From CAZMJG01 sp964576365 (GTDB lineage: Bacteria > Patescibacteriota > Microgenomatia > UBA1406 > GWC2-37-13), in contig CAZNUT010000003.1 of NCBI GenBank assembly GCA_964576365.1, positions 1 through 53,021 on the forward strand: 53,021 bases of DNA, read 5' to 3'. A model generated the notes under the pieces. It did not search any database, was not told the origin of the DNA, and saw only the letters and a list, made by a program, of their open reading frames with translations. Below, in pieces: positions 7,563 through 15,825 of this stretch (positions within the stretch are counted from its first letter, which is position 1; each line of letters begins with the position of its first letter). The position numbers and the translations under genes are program-made.

Positions 7563-7591
7563 TTTACTTTCTGAGAGCGATAAAATAAAAT
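7563..7591 (+). promoter_or_regulatory. Promoter of the carotenoid operon
   Basis: TTTACT (7563-7568), a 17-base spacer and TAAAAT (7586-7591). The start of transcription (about 7598) falls inside the palindrome at 7595-7612. Confidence 0.6.
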
Positions 7592-7594
7592 AAT

Positions 7595-7612
7595 AGAACA
7601 TACGTTCGTTCT
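7595..7612. promoter_or_regulatory. Probable TetR operator
   Basis: AGAACNNACGTNNGTTCT is an 18-base perfect dyad apart from its two NN pairs. It ends directly before the TetR start codon and covers the predicted transcription start. Size, symmetry and place fit autoregulation by the encoded TetR protein; the pairing is inferred. Confidence 0.65.
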
Positions 7613-8179
7613 ATGGATACTCGAGATATCATAATACAAAAAGCCAAAAAATTATTCGCTCAAAATGGATACGAAGGCATTTCCATGCGCAGTCTTGCCA
7701 CAACTTCAGGCATAACACTTTCAAATATTTACCATTACTTTCCTTCCAAAGATGCGCTTTTGGAAATCATTTTTAATGAAACCAATACTGCTTTAGGTAA
7801 AAAGCGACAACTGCTTCCCGAGCTAGAAACCGCGTCAGAAATGTTGCGTCAACGGATAAGATTTCAATTTATTCATGCAGAAGATATCGCATATGTCCTC
7901 AAATACTATTTGACATTTAGAAAAAAATTTAAAAAAACACAAGGTGGATTTTTACCAGCAAAAACATATCTACATATTGAAGAAGTACTCGAAAGAGGGA
8001 TGAAGTCAGGTGAATTCCGGATCAACGATCTACACGAAGAAGCGCAAGTCATCACTCATTGTATAAATGGGTTCGTGCTCGAGTATTTTCCTTATATATT
8101 GACGCCCATTGAGAGAGAAAATGTGGTAAACAAAATATATAGATTATTAATAAGAGCCATCACAAATTATGAACACTAA
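7613..8179 (+). CDS. TetR family transcriptional regulator
   Basis: 188 residues. The N-terminal helix-turn-helix is typical: IIIQKAKKLFAQNGYEGISM, then LATTSGITLSNIYHYFPSKD. The C-terminal ligand-binding region has no close signature, so its inducer cannot be named. It is the first gene of the carotenoid operon, overlaps phytoene desaturase by 11 bases, and has an 18-base dyad just upstream, so it likely represses its own operon. Confidence 0.95.
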   Translation: MDTRDIIIQKAKKLFAQNGYEGISMRSLATTSGITLSNIYHYFPSKDALLEIIFNETNTALGKKRQLLPELETASEMLRQRIRFQFIHAEDIAYVLKYYLTFRKKFKKTQGGFLPAKTYLHIEEVLERGMKSGEFRINDLHEEAQVITHCINGFVLEYFPYILTPIERENVVNKIYRLLIRAITNYEH

Positions 8180-9641
8180 AAAAATCATTGTCATAGGTGC
8201 GGGTATTGGCGGACTTGCCACAGCAGCACTTCTTGCCAAGCAAGGTCACGAAGTCACCTTATTAGAAAAAAATAAACAGCTTGGCGGACGTGCTCTAGTC
8301 TGGAAATCAAAGGGTTTTGTGTTTGATATGGGGCCTTCATGGTATTTGATGCCAGATGTCTTTGATCATTTTTTTGCTAAATTTGGCACCGCATCAAAAG
8401 ATCTTTTTGATCTTAAGCGACTTGATCCTCACTATCGCGTATTTTTTGGAAACAAAGAATATGTAGATATCAGCGCAGACATGTCAAAAAATAATAAGCT
8501 GTTTGAGCATATAGAGCCGGGATCAAGCATACGGATAAAGGGTTTTCTTGATAAAGCTAAAAAGGATTATGAATCTGCAATCAGATATGTTTTATATAAA
8601 GAATTCAGGTCTTTGAAAGATTTTTTGGATCCTGATATGCTGCGGGAAGGGCGCAAGCTAAACCTGCTCACCAATCTTGACAGGTATGTCAAAGGAATTG
8701 TCTCGAGTAAGAAGCTTCAACAAATCCTTATGTATCCTATTGTATTTTTGGGAGGTTCGCCCAAGAAAACTCCCTCTTTTTATTCAATTTTGTCCCATGT
8801 TGATTTCAATCTTGGTGTTTTTTATCCGATGGGTGGTATATATTCAGTCATCAAAGCTCTTGAGACTATTGCAAAGGAGCAAGGGGTGAAAATAGTCACC
8901 AATACGAGTGTGGTTAAGATACTGATTGATAGTGGTAGAGCAAGTGGAGTTGTAGCAGATGGAAAAACATATTTGGCTGACTGTGTGGTCTCCAATGCTG
9001 ATTATGCATTTACCGAGTTATCATTACTGGATAAGAAATATCAGACATATCCGTCAAGTTATTGGAAAAAAAGGACCATCGCGCCATCGGCTTTTTTGTT
9101 GTATTTGGGATTAAACAAAAAAATATCTTCACTTAAGCATCATACTCTTTCATTTGCACACGACTGGGAAAATCATTTCGATCAAATTTTTTCAAATCCC
9201 TCATATCCAAGCTCGCCCTCTTTTTACATTTGCGCCCCTTCAAAAACTGATCCTGCAGTAGCTCCTCAAGGCTGTGAAAATATATTTATCCTGGTACCTA
9301 TTTCGCCATATATTGAGGACACGGACCAAAAACGAAAAGAATATACAGATTTCATCATAGGTGAGGTCGAGTCGTTGTTGGGTGAGCGTATTCGAGAGCA
9401 TATATTAGTGCAACGTACATTTTCTGTAAATGATTTTAAACAAGAATATAACGCATACGAAGGCACTGCGCTTGGACTTGCCCACACATTGAGCCAAACT
9501 GCTTTATGGCGACCAACTATGAAAAGTAAAAAGGTACAAAATCTCTATTATGTCGGCCAATATACACAACCAGGGATCGGGATGCCTATGTGTCTGATTT
9601 CGGCTGAGCTTGTAAGTAAACGAATATATGAAGAACAATGA
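8169..9641 (+). CDS. crtI: Phytoene desaturase
   Basis: 490 residues, the usual CrtI length. The N-terminus has the FAD dinucleotide fold VIGAGIGGLATAALLAKQGH and LLEKNKQLGGRA. The C-terminus has the CrtI signature YYVGQYTQPGIGMPMCLIS. CrtI desaturates phytoene stepwise, usually to lycopene or neurosporene. It overlaps the TetR gene upstream and phytoene synthase downstream, and no cyclase or ketolase follows, so the product is probably acyclic. Which CrtI/CrtN/CrtD subgroup it belongs to would need a tree; the synthase partner supports a C40 substrate. Confidence 0.93.
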   Translation: MNTKKIIVIGAGIGGLATAALLAKQGHEVTLLEKNKQLGGRALVWKSKGFVFDMGPSWYLMPDVFDHFFAKFGTASKDLFDLKRLDPHYRVFFGNKEYVDISADMSKNNKLFEHIEPGSSIRIKGFLDKAKKDYESAIRYVLYKEFRSLKDFLDPDMLREGRKLNLLTNLDRYVKGIVSSKKLQQILMYPIVFLGGSPKKTPSFYSILSHVDFNLGVFYPMGGIYSVIKALETIAKEQGVKIVTNTSVVKILIDSGRASGVVADGKTYLADCVVSNADYAFTELSLLDKKYQTYPSSYWKKRTIAPSAFLLYLGLNKKISSLKHHTLSFAHDWENHFDQIFSNPSYPSSPSFYICAPSKTDPAVAPQGCENIFILVPISPYIEDTDQKRKEYTDFIIGEVESLLGERIREHILVQRTFSVNDFKQEYNAYEGTALGLAHTLSQTALWRPTMKSKKVQNLYYVGQYTQPGIGMPMCLISAELVSKRIYEEQ

Positions 9642-10437
9642 AATCATTTTTCAAAAAGGGAGTCGTACATTTTATACTGCCAGTCTTTTTTTTCCTAAAG
9701 CGGTGAGACAACGTGTGACGAGATTGTATGCGTTTGTCCGAGTGGCAGACGATTTAGTCGATCAGCAACCACAAGATAAAACAGGATTTGAAATATTTAA
9801 AAAACAAACTGCATCTGCGTTTGGTACTCGATCGACATCGCCGGAGATCATCAGCGATTTTGTTTTACTTTGTCAGGAATGCAATATACAAAAAGAGTGG
9901 GTCGATGCGTTTTTGGCCGCAATGGAGCAGGATTTGAGTAAAAATACGTATCAAACATATCGGGAGCTGGAAGGGTATATGTACGGCTCTGCAGAAGTTA
10001 TCGGGCTTATGATGGCTCGTATTTTGGGTCTTCCGAAAAAAGCAGAAGAAGCCGCGAGATTGCAGGGAAAGGCTATGCAGCTTATTAATTTTCTCCGAGA
10101 CATAAACGAAGATATCGCATTGGGTCGTCAATATATACCACAAGAAGATTTAGAGCGTTTTCATATTTCAAAACTTACGCCACAGGTTGATCCGTTTGTT
10201 TTCAAAAAATTAATTAACTTTGAAATCGAGCGATATATGAAATTACAACGTGAGGCCGAAAGTGGATATATTCACATACCCCGTTCTTCTCGAGTGCCGA
10301 TAGCTACTGCCGCCGCAATTTACAACTGGACAGCAAAAGAAATTCAAAAAAATCCAATGATCGTATTTAAACGTAAGATCAAGCCCTCAAAATTACGGAT
10401 CATATACGAATATATTCAACAGTTTTTTATACTATGA
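9628..10437 (+). CDS. crtB: Phytoene/squalene synthase family protein, probably phytoene synthase
   Basis: 269 residues. Both Asp-rich motifs that bind the diphosphate groups are present: VADDLVDQ (Asp41, Asp42, Asp45) and LRDINEDIALGRQYIP (Asp158, Glu161, Asp162). The enzyme joins two geranylgeranyl diphosphates head to head into phytoene. Squalene or dehydrosqualene synthase is the alternative, but the position between crtI and a long-chain prenyl synthase favours phytoene. It overlaps crtI by 14 bases and the next gene by ATGA. Confidence 0.92.
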   Translation: MKNNEIIFQKGSRTFYTASLFFPKAVRQRVTRLYAFVRVADDLVDQQPQDKTGFEIFKKQTASAFGTRSTSPEIISDFVLLCQECNIQKEWVDAFLAAMEQDLSKNTYQTYRELEGYMYGSAEVIGLMMARILGLPKKAEEAARLQGKAMQLINFLRDINEDIALGRQYIPQEDLERFHISKLTPQVDPFVFKKLINFEIERYMKLQREAESGYIHIPRSSRVPIATAAAIYNWTAKEIQKNPMIVFKRKIKPSKLRIIYEYIQQFFIL

Positions 10438-11492
10438 CTTTAAGCGAATACATGCACCTCAAGCGACCAGCTCTTGAGCAATTTATACATACATATCTGC
10501 AAAAAAAAGAAGCAGAGGTGATTGATAAGTCACTAGACCTCAAAAGCATACAAAAGATCGCAAATACGATAACACAGGGAAAGTTATTGAGAGGAATTTT
10601 GATATTGTTTGCTTATGAATCAAGGACAAATAAAATATCTCCTGATATTCTCCGGTTGGCAGCAGCTATGGAGTTATTTCATACAGGTTTGTTGATTCAT
10701 GATGATATCATGGACAACGATCATTTGCGTCGTGGCAAGCCAACTGTGATTGCTCAGGCAATTACTGAGGGCACAAAGCTCAAAGCAGATAATCCAGTTG
10801 AATATGGTCAGGCACTTGCGATTTGTATTGGTGATCTTACATTTTTTATGGGGCACGAAATCATCAGTAGTTTGCACGATATATCTCATCTGTCTCAGAT
10901 ATGGAAGTTGGTGGCGAGAGAGATGCAGAGGGTAGGATATGCGCAAATAGCAGATGTACATTTTGCACTTAAGTCACAGGAGCCGACAGAGGAAGAAATA
11001 ATTTCGGTTTATACCTGTAAAACTGCAAGATACTCATTTTCTCTGCCGCTTATGATAGGTGGTCTTTTCGGGGGATATGAGGAAAGAATCGTCGAGAAAC
11101 TGGGAGTTTTTGGAGAGGCTCTCGGTATAGTGTATCAAATCAAAGATGATGAACTGGATATTTTCGGAAATGAGAAGATTATTGGAAAGCCTTTAGGATC
11201 AGATATTCGAGAAAACAAAAAAACGTTGCTTCGTCGGATGTTACTTGTTCGTGCAGATGAAAAAATCAAAAAAAAATTGATGTCTATTTATGAAAGCAAA
11301 GCACCCGTAAAGTCAGACATTGAGTTCATCAAAAAATATATGGAAGAATATGAAGTCATCAAACATATCCAAAAAGTACGAGAGAATTACTCACAACAGG
11401 CAGAGAGGATCCTGAAGAATATTCAAATGTCTGAAAAATACAAACACATTCTCCAAGATTTAATCGTATTCACCAGTACACGAAATAAATGA
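10434..11492 (+). CDS. Polyprenyl (geranylgeranyl) diphosphate synthase
   Basis: 352 residues with both catalytic Asp-rich motifs, LLIHDDIMDND (starting Asp90) and QIKDDELDIFG. The residues four and five places before the first motif are Leu and Gly, not aromatic, so the pocket is not closed for farnesyl products; C20 or longer is expected. It supplies the synthase encoded just upstream and presumably other prenyl pathways. It is joined by ATGA overlaps to genes on both sides, so it belongs to the operon. Exact chain length cannot be read from the sequence. Confidence 0.92.
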   Translation: MTLSEYMHLKRPALEQFIHTYLQKKEAEVIDKSLDLKSIQKIANTITQGKLLRGILILFAYESRTNKISPDILRLAAAMELFHTGLLIHDDIMDNDHLRRGKPTVIAQAITEGTKLKADNPVEYGQALAICIGDLTFFMGHEIISSLHDISHLSQIWKLVAREMQRVGYAQIADVHFALKSQEPTEEEIISVYTCKTARYSFSLPLMIGGLFGGYEERIVEKLGVFGEALGIVYQIKDDELDIFGNEKIIGKPLGSDIRENKKTLLRRMLLVRADEKIKKKLMSIYESKAPVKSDIEFIKKYMEEYEVIKHIQKVRENYSQQAERILKNIQMSEKYKHILQDLIVFTSTRNK

Positions 11493-12322
11493 ATATCAAG
11501 AAAATGCTTGCGGTATCCCGCCCACGATTCTGGCTGTATACCTTGGGGCCATATGTAGTAAGCTTGGCACTAGTAAAAAGTGATGAGTTTTTTGATCCTT
11601 GGCTTTGGTACGGATTTTTTTATTTTCTTCTTCCGGCCAATCTACTTATTTATGGGGTGAATGATTATTTTGATAGCGCAGTCGACCAGCATAATCCTAA
11701 AAAATACAAAGAGGAAACGCGTATGACATCTATGGAAAAAAATCTTTATAGATGGTGGATATTTTTGGCAGCTATTTGTACAATTCCGCTTTTTTTTATA
11801 AATATCAACATCATTACATCTATAGTTTTATTTCTTTTTTTTGGAGTTTTTTACAGTAGTCCGCCTTTTCGATTGAAAACAAAAGTCATCCTCGACTCGT
11901 TTTCTAATTTTTTTTACATAATGCCAGGCGTCATAGGATATGTGCTTGTTGAGGGCACTTTTCCAAATAACGACATACTGATTGCAGCAAGTTTGTGGTC
12001 CGTAGGAATGCATCTTTTTTCTGCAGTAGTCGATATTGATGCAGATAAACAAGGGGAAATCAGTACCACGGCAACATTTTTTGGTTTTAGAAATAGCTTA
12101 TTGCTAACATCTACGATATGGTTCATTTCTGTTAGTTTGGTAGTGCATTATTCACTGTTTTTACTATTGGGATATGTGTATCCTTTGCTGTCGCTCTTTG
12201 TTTTGATAAGAAAATCCAATATAATAAAAGTGTATTGGGCATTTTCGTGGATCAATGCACTTTGCGGTTTTATATTATTTTTGATAGTTTATGCAAAAAA
12301 TCATCCCTCATCTTTGGTATGA
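11489..12322 (+). CDS. UbiA-family prenyltransferase, lycopene-elongase-like
   Basis: 277 residues with about seven or eight membrane segments. The two UbiA Asp motifs are clear: YGVNDYFDSAVDQHNPKK (Asn58/Asp59/Asp62) and DIDADKQGEISTTATFFG. UbiA proteins next to crtI and crtB are typically lycopene elongases (CrtEb/LyeJ), which add C5 units to the ends of lycopene on the way to C50 carotenoids such as bacterioruberin. No cyclase or other C50-tailoring enzyme is seen in the window. Another prenyl acceptor is possible. It is the last enzyme of the crt set, and the VOC gene starts inside its 3' end. Confidence 0.85.
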   Translation: MNIKKMLAVSRPRFWLYTLGPYVVSLALVKSDEFFDPWLWYGFFYFLLPANLLIYGVNDYFDSAVDQHNPKKYKEETRMTSMEKNLYRWWIFLAAICTIPLFFININIITSIVLFLFFGVFYSSPPFRLKTKVILDSFSNFFYIMPGVIGYVLVEGTFPNNDILIAASLWSVGMHLFSAVVDIDADKQGEISTTATFFGFRNSLLLTSTIWFISVSLVVHYSLFLLLGYVYPLLSLFVLIRKSNIIKVYWAFSWINALCGFILFLIVYAKNHPSSLV

Positions 12323-13196
12323 CAAAGAGGCTGTTGAGGCAGCAAAATTTTATACTTCTGTCTTTCCAGGTTCAAAAATCACCAATGTACACGCGATACA
12401 CGACACGCCATCAGGGGATTGTGACATCGTTTCTTTCGATGTGCTAGGATACTCTTTCATGGCTATCAGCGCCGGTCCATATTTCAAGCTCAATCCATCG
12501 ATATCATTTATGGTCAACTTTGATCCTTCTGAGGATAAAGATGCTTCTAAAAAACTTGAAACTATCTGGGACGCGCTGATGCAGGGAGGAAAAGCTCTCA
12601 TGCCGCTTGATACCTATCCCTTCAGTAAAAAGTATGGGTGGGTGCAGGATAAATATGGCCTTTCATGGCAACTCATACTCACTGATCCCAAAGGTGAAAA
12701 ACGACCATACATCACTCCTTCGCTTCTTTTTACTGGCAACGTTTGCGGTAAAGCAGAGGAAGCAACAGATTTTTATCTTTCCCTTTTTAAAGATTCAAAG
12801 CGCGGTACAATCGCTCGATATCCGGCAGGCATGGAGCCGGACAAAGAAGGAACCGTGATGTACACGGATTTTCAACTTGCGAATCAGTGGTTTGTGGCGA
12901 TGGACAGCGCGCACGATCATAAGTTTTCGTTTAATGAAGCGGTATCTCTCATGGTTGAGTGTGAAAATCAGGAAGAAATAAATCACTTCTGGGAAACATT
13001 ATCAGCGGTGCCTGAGGCCGAACAGTGTGGCTGGCTAAAAGACAAGTATGGAGTATCCTGGCAGATCGTGCCAAAGGACATGCAATCCATGATGAGCGCG
13101 GGTACCCAAGAACAGATTGCCCGTGTGACACAAGCATTTCTGAAGATGAAAAAATTTGATATCGCCAAGCTCAAAGCTGCATTTGAAGGAGTATAA
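12291..13196 (+). CDS. VOC family (PhnB/glyoxalase-like) two-domain protein
   Basis: 301 residues containing two similar VOC modules (about 1-130 and 140-290). Each has the pattern PHLWYDKEAVEAAKFYTSVF or NVCGKAEEATDFYLSLF, then WGALMQGGKALMPLDTYPF- or WETLSAV-like helices and a WVQDKYGLSWQ or WLKDKYGVSWQ motif. Databases often mislabel this family as 3-demethylubiquinone methyltransferase. The true function is unknown; the fold usually binds a metal and a small substrate. It overlaps the UbiA gene by 32 bases, so it is translated from the crt transcript, with no known link to carotenoids. Confidence 0.88.
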   Translation: MQKIIPHLWYDKEAVEAAKFYTSVFPGSKITNVHAIHDTPSGDCDIVSFDVLGYSFMAISAGPYFKLNPSISFMVNFDPSEDKDASKKLETIWDALMQGGKALMPLDTYPFSKKYGWVQDKYGLSWQLILTDPKGEKRPYITPSLLFTGNVCGKAEEATDFYLSLFKDSKRGTIARYPAGMEPDKEGTVMYTDFQLANQWFVAMDSAHDHKFSFNEAVSLMVECENQEEINHFWETLSAVPEAEQCGWLKDKYGVSWQIVPKDMQSMMSAGTQEQIARVTQAFLKMKKFDIAKLKAAFEGV

Positions 13197-13198
13197 AA

Positions 13199-13501
13199 AT
13201 GATTTTACTTACGCTTATCATCTCCTTATTTAGTATTGCGGCTGACGCCATAATAAAAAAAGCTGCAGATGAAAAGAACACTCTGTATCTTTTGGGTGGT
13301 ATTGTTCTCTATGGTATCAGTGCTTTTGTCTGGTATCAGGTCTATAAGTCAGCGAAATTTTCAACCGTTGCAGTAGTATATTCATTATTTACGATTTTTT
13401 TGAGTGTTTTTATCGGAGTTCTTTTTTTTCAGGAAAAAATTACGCAGAATGAAGTCATCGGTCTTGCGCTGGGATTGATTTCGATTTTCCTTCTGACCTA
13501 A
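13199..13501 (+). CDS. Small EamA/SMR-like membrane transporter
   Basis: 100 residues, four hydrophobic segments, with the SMR/EamA half-transporter look (IIKKAADEKN after the first helix, VAVVYSLFTIFLSVFIGVLFF and GLALGLISIFLL at the end). A protein this short must dimerise. Its substrate is unknown. A Shine-Dalgarno site GAAGGAG lies 8 bases before the ATG, and the gene closes the crt transcript. It ends in a 4-base overlap with the convergent hydrolase gene. Confidence 0.8.
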   Translation: MILLTLIISLFSIAADAIIKKAADEKNTLYLLGGIVLYGISAFVWYQVYKSAKFSTVAVVYSLFTIFLSVFIGVLFFQEKITQNEVIGLALGLISIFLLT

Positions 13502-14373
13502 AGTACAAAGTTTCCTACTTGGTCAGCCACCTCTTTTTCGTACCCAAAATATGTATGGCCAGAATTTGGTATCAGGTGCGTCTCGCAGTTGGAGATGTAT
13601 CGTGTGAGTGTCTGTAAAACGCTTTTGGCTGACTCATCAAACTGAGGATAATTGACGTAAGGATCTTTTCCGCCTAGAATCACTTTTACAGGTATACGTA
13701 TTTTTTGAAGAACAGGAAAGTCGTAATTTTTTTTGTGAAAATCCCACATTCTGCCAAGGTCACTTTGTTCGTACCAGGAATAAAATGTCTCATAAGATAA
13801 AGGATAGTCTTCATATTCAGGTACAGGTACCAGTTCTTTACCTTTTCCATCAGCGATCTTTTTCTGAGCTATTTTTAAAAATTCACGCCACTTTCCCGGA
13901 GCTTTTATCTCCATCAAAACATTTTTGTCAAAAGGAGCAAGTAAAATCACTTTTGAAATGTTATCTTTATATTTGCCTTCAAACAGATATCTAACGCATT
14001 TTATTGTTCCAAGAGAATGACCAATTAAAACAATTTTTTGATAGTTATGTTTTATGAGAAACTCTACGAATGCTGAGATATCAAGGTGGGCATCTTCAAG
14101 TTTTTCGTAATAAGAACCAAGGAATACACCTTCATCATTAGGTTTGATAAATTCTGTTTGTATACCAGTACCTCTTGTTTGAGCCAGAATAAGAGCATTT
14201 GATTGGACATGCAGTTGGTCTTTTATTATGTGGTAAAACGAATGGCTATAAAAGTCTGAAGTAAAGCCATGAATAAAAATACAAGCAGACTTGGATATGT
14301 CGCCTGACATATATAAGCCATTGAGTAAAATATTATCTTGAGTGCCGATTTGTACAAGGTTGTATTGATGCAT
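13498..14373 (-). CDS. Alpha/beta hydrolase
   Basis: 291 residues from the ATG at 14373, preferred because a TATAAT box ends 9 bases upstream; an in-frame ATG at 14457 would add 28 unlikely residues. The fold shows CIFIHGFTSD (oxyanion-hole region), the nucleophile elbow IGHSLG, an acid in KVILGGKDPYVNY and the histidine in IPNSGHTYFG. There is no signal peptide. It probably acts on an ester or acyl substrate; specificity is unknown. Confidence 0.9.
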   Translation of the reverse strand: MHQYNLVQIGTQDNILLNGLYMSGDISKSACIFIHGFTSDFYSHSFYHIIKDQLHVQSNALILAQTRGTGIQTEFIKPNDEGVFLGSYYEKLEDAHLDISAFVEFLIKHNYQKIVLIGHSLGTIKCVRYLFEGKYKDNISKVILLAPFDKNVLMEIKAPGKWREFLKIAQKKIADGKGKELVPVPEYEDYPLSYETFYSWYEQSDLGRMWDFHKKNYDFPVLQKIRIPVKVILGGKDPYVNYPQFDESAKSVLQTLTRYISNCETHLIPNSGHTYFGYEKEVADQVGNFVL

Positions 14374-14382
14374 AATGTCAGT

Positions 14383-14388
14383 ATTATA
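14383..14388 (-). promoter_or_regulatory. -10 box of the hydrolase gene
   Basis: TATAAT on the minus strand, 9 bases before the ATG at 14373, implying a leaderless or nearly leaderless mRNA. Confidence 0.55.
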
Positions 14389-14511
14389 AACTAATTTTAC
14401 TTTTGCATGAAGCCTAGCCGAGCCAAGTGTGCGGATTTCCTTCTCAACACTAGCCAAGATGAGAATGTTTTTCTCCGTTGATCAAATTGGGCAAGTAGTT
14501 GATCTTTGTCA

Positions 14512-15672
14512 TCATATGCTCAAAGATTTGTGATGTGTGCGGTTTGGAGGTTTGACAAAATAACAAGCCATCGCTGTAGTAAGCGGTACGGCTGCCACAA
14601 GGCCTATACTACCAGCCAGTGTGCGTACTACCTCTTCAATTATCAGTCCGTCATTGAGCATGACCTCCAGAGGATATCCATTTGGATTCATCACAATAAA
14701 AATAAAAAGAGGCAGCGCAGCACCCGCATATGCAAGAACCAATGTATTCACAAGTGATGCGATATGTTCAATACCAATATTGAGGCCGGATTTGAATAGT
14801 TGATGAAAAGAGTAATGAGGATTTGCCTTTGCGAGTTCAAATACAGAGGCTGCGAGCCCTGTGGTAACATCATCTAGTACTCCCAGCGCTCCGATCAGAA
14901 TTCCCCCTAGCAGAAGCCCTTTGAAGTTGATATTGGCGGTTGGACCCAACCTCAAAGACATCGCTTCTTCACTGCCGAGGCCGGTAAGATGAGTGAGGTT
15001 CACAAAACTTACAGCCAGTAGTCCAATAAAGATAAGCACAATACATGTTGAAATTAAAGCAACAGTTGTTTTGCGTGTGAAACCGTGCGCCAGATAGAGT
15101 GTAGAAACCATGATCATGATACAGCCCACAATACTTACAAATAGAGGGTCCGCGCCAGCCAGTATTTGAGGGACAATGTATTTGACGATGATGGCAAGAC
15201 TTATGATCATGCCCGCGATTGAGCCCGCACCTTTCCAGCGACTGAGAATGAGTATTCCCAGAAAAAACATCATCAGAATAGGTACGATTTTATTGAGTCT
15301 GTATCTGTCAACTACTCTATAGATTGTTCCAGTTGGGGCGTTTTCAGTTTTTGAGATAAAAATAGTGTCACCTTCAGACAGTAGCTGAGATTTGTCGATA
15401 CTGTATTGGGTGCCATGGTCTATTGTGATATTCTGATCTGTGTCCAGCATGCGAAGTTGAAGTTTCTGAAAAGGGAGAGTCATCCCATACGCATTTTTGA
15501 CGCCTTCATCGAGTATTTTTTCTACTCGGGCTTTATGAAATGTTTCTTTTGGTATTGGGGGAAGCGGCGCATCCGTATCGCTATTTGATTGGGCAAATGC
15601 ATCTGGGCCATTTGTCAGCAGGATAGATATAAAAATGAAGTAAAAAAAGAAATAGGATATGTTTTTAAACAT
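14512..15672 (-). CDS. YibE/F family membrane protein
   Basis: 386 residues: a signal-like N-terminus, an extracytoplasmic beta-rich segment (about 40-125), then about eight membrane helices. The family signature GALGVLDDVTTGLA and the later GSIGLVAAVPLTTAMACYF are clear. YibE/F proteins are widespread membrane proteins with no proven function. It is monocistronic; a TAATAAT-like -10 region lies about 25 bases upstream. Confidence 0.9.
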   Translation of the reverse strand: MFKNISYFFFYFIFISILLTNGPDAFAQSNSDTDAPLPPIPKETFHKARVEKILDEGVKNAYGMTLPFQKLQLRMLDTDQNITIDHGTQYSIDKSQLLSEGDTIFISKTENAPTGTIYRVVDRYRLNKIVPILMMFFLGILILSRWKGAGSIAGMIISLAIIVKYIVPQILAGADPLFVSIVGCIMIMVSTLYLAHGFTRKTTVALISTCIVLIFIGLLAVSFVNLTHLTGLGSEEAMSLRLGPTANINFKGLLLGGILIGALGVLDDVTTGLAASVFELAKANPHYSFHQLFKSGLNIGIEHIASLVNTLVLAYAGAALPLFIFIVMNPNGYPLEVMLNDGLIIEEVVRTLAGSIGLVAAVPLTTAMACYFVKPPNRTHHKSLSI

Positions 15673-15825
15673 GGCTTTTGCTTGATTTATTATTATCCAA
15701 TTTTACTCTACTTATGGTGTTTCACACATCAAAACAATAGCCTCTTTTTAAGAAATTTGATAAAAAGTGTTAGGCTCTCTCTTTGTATAATTAATTAAAA
15801 TCTGCATAGGTACTTCTTTCTTAAA

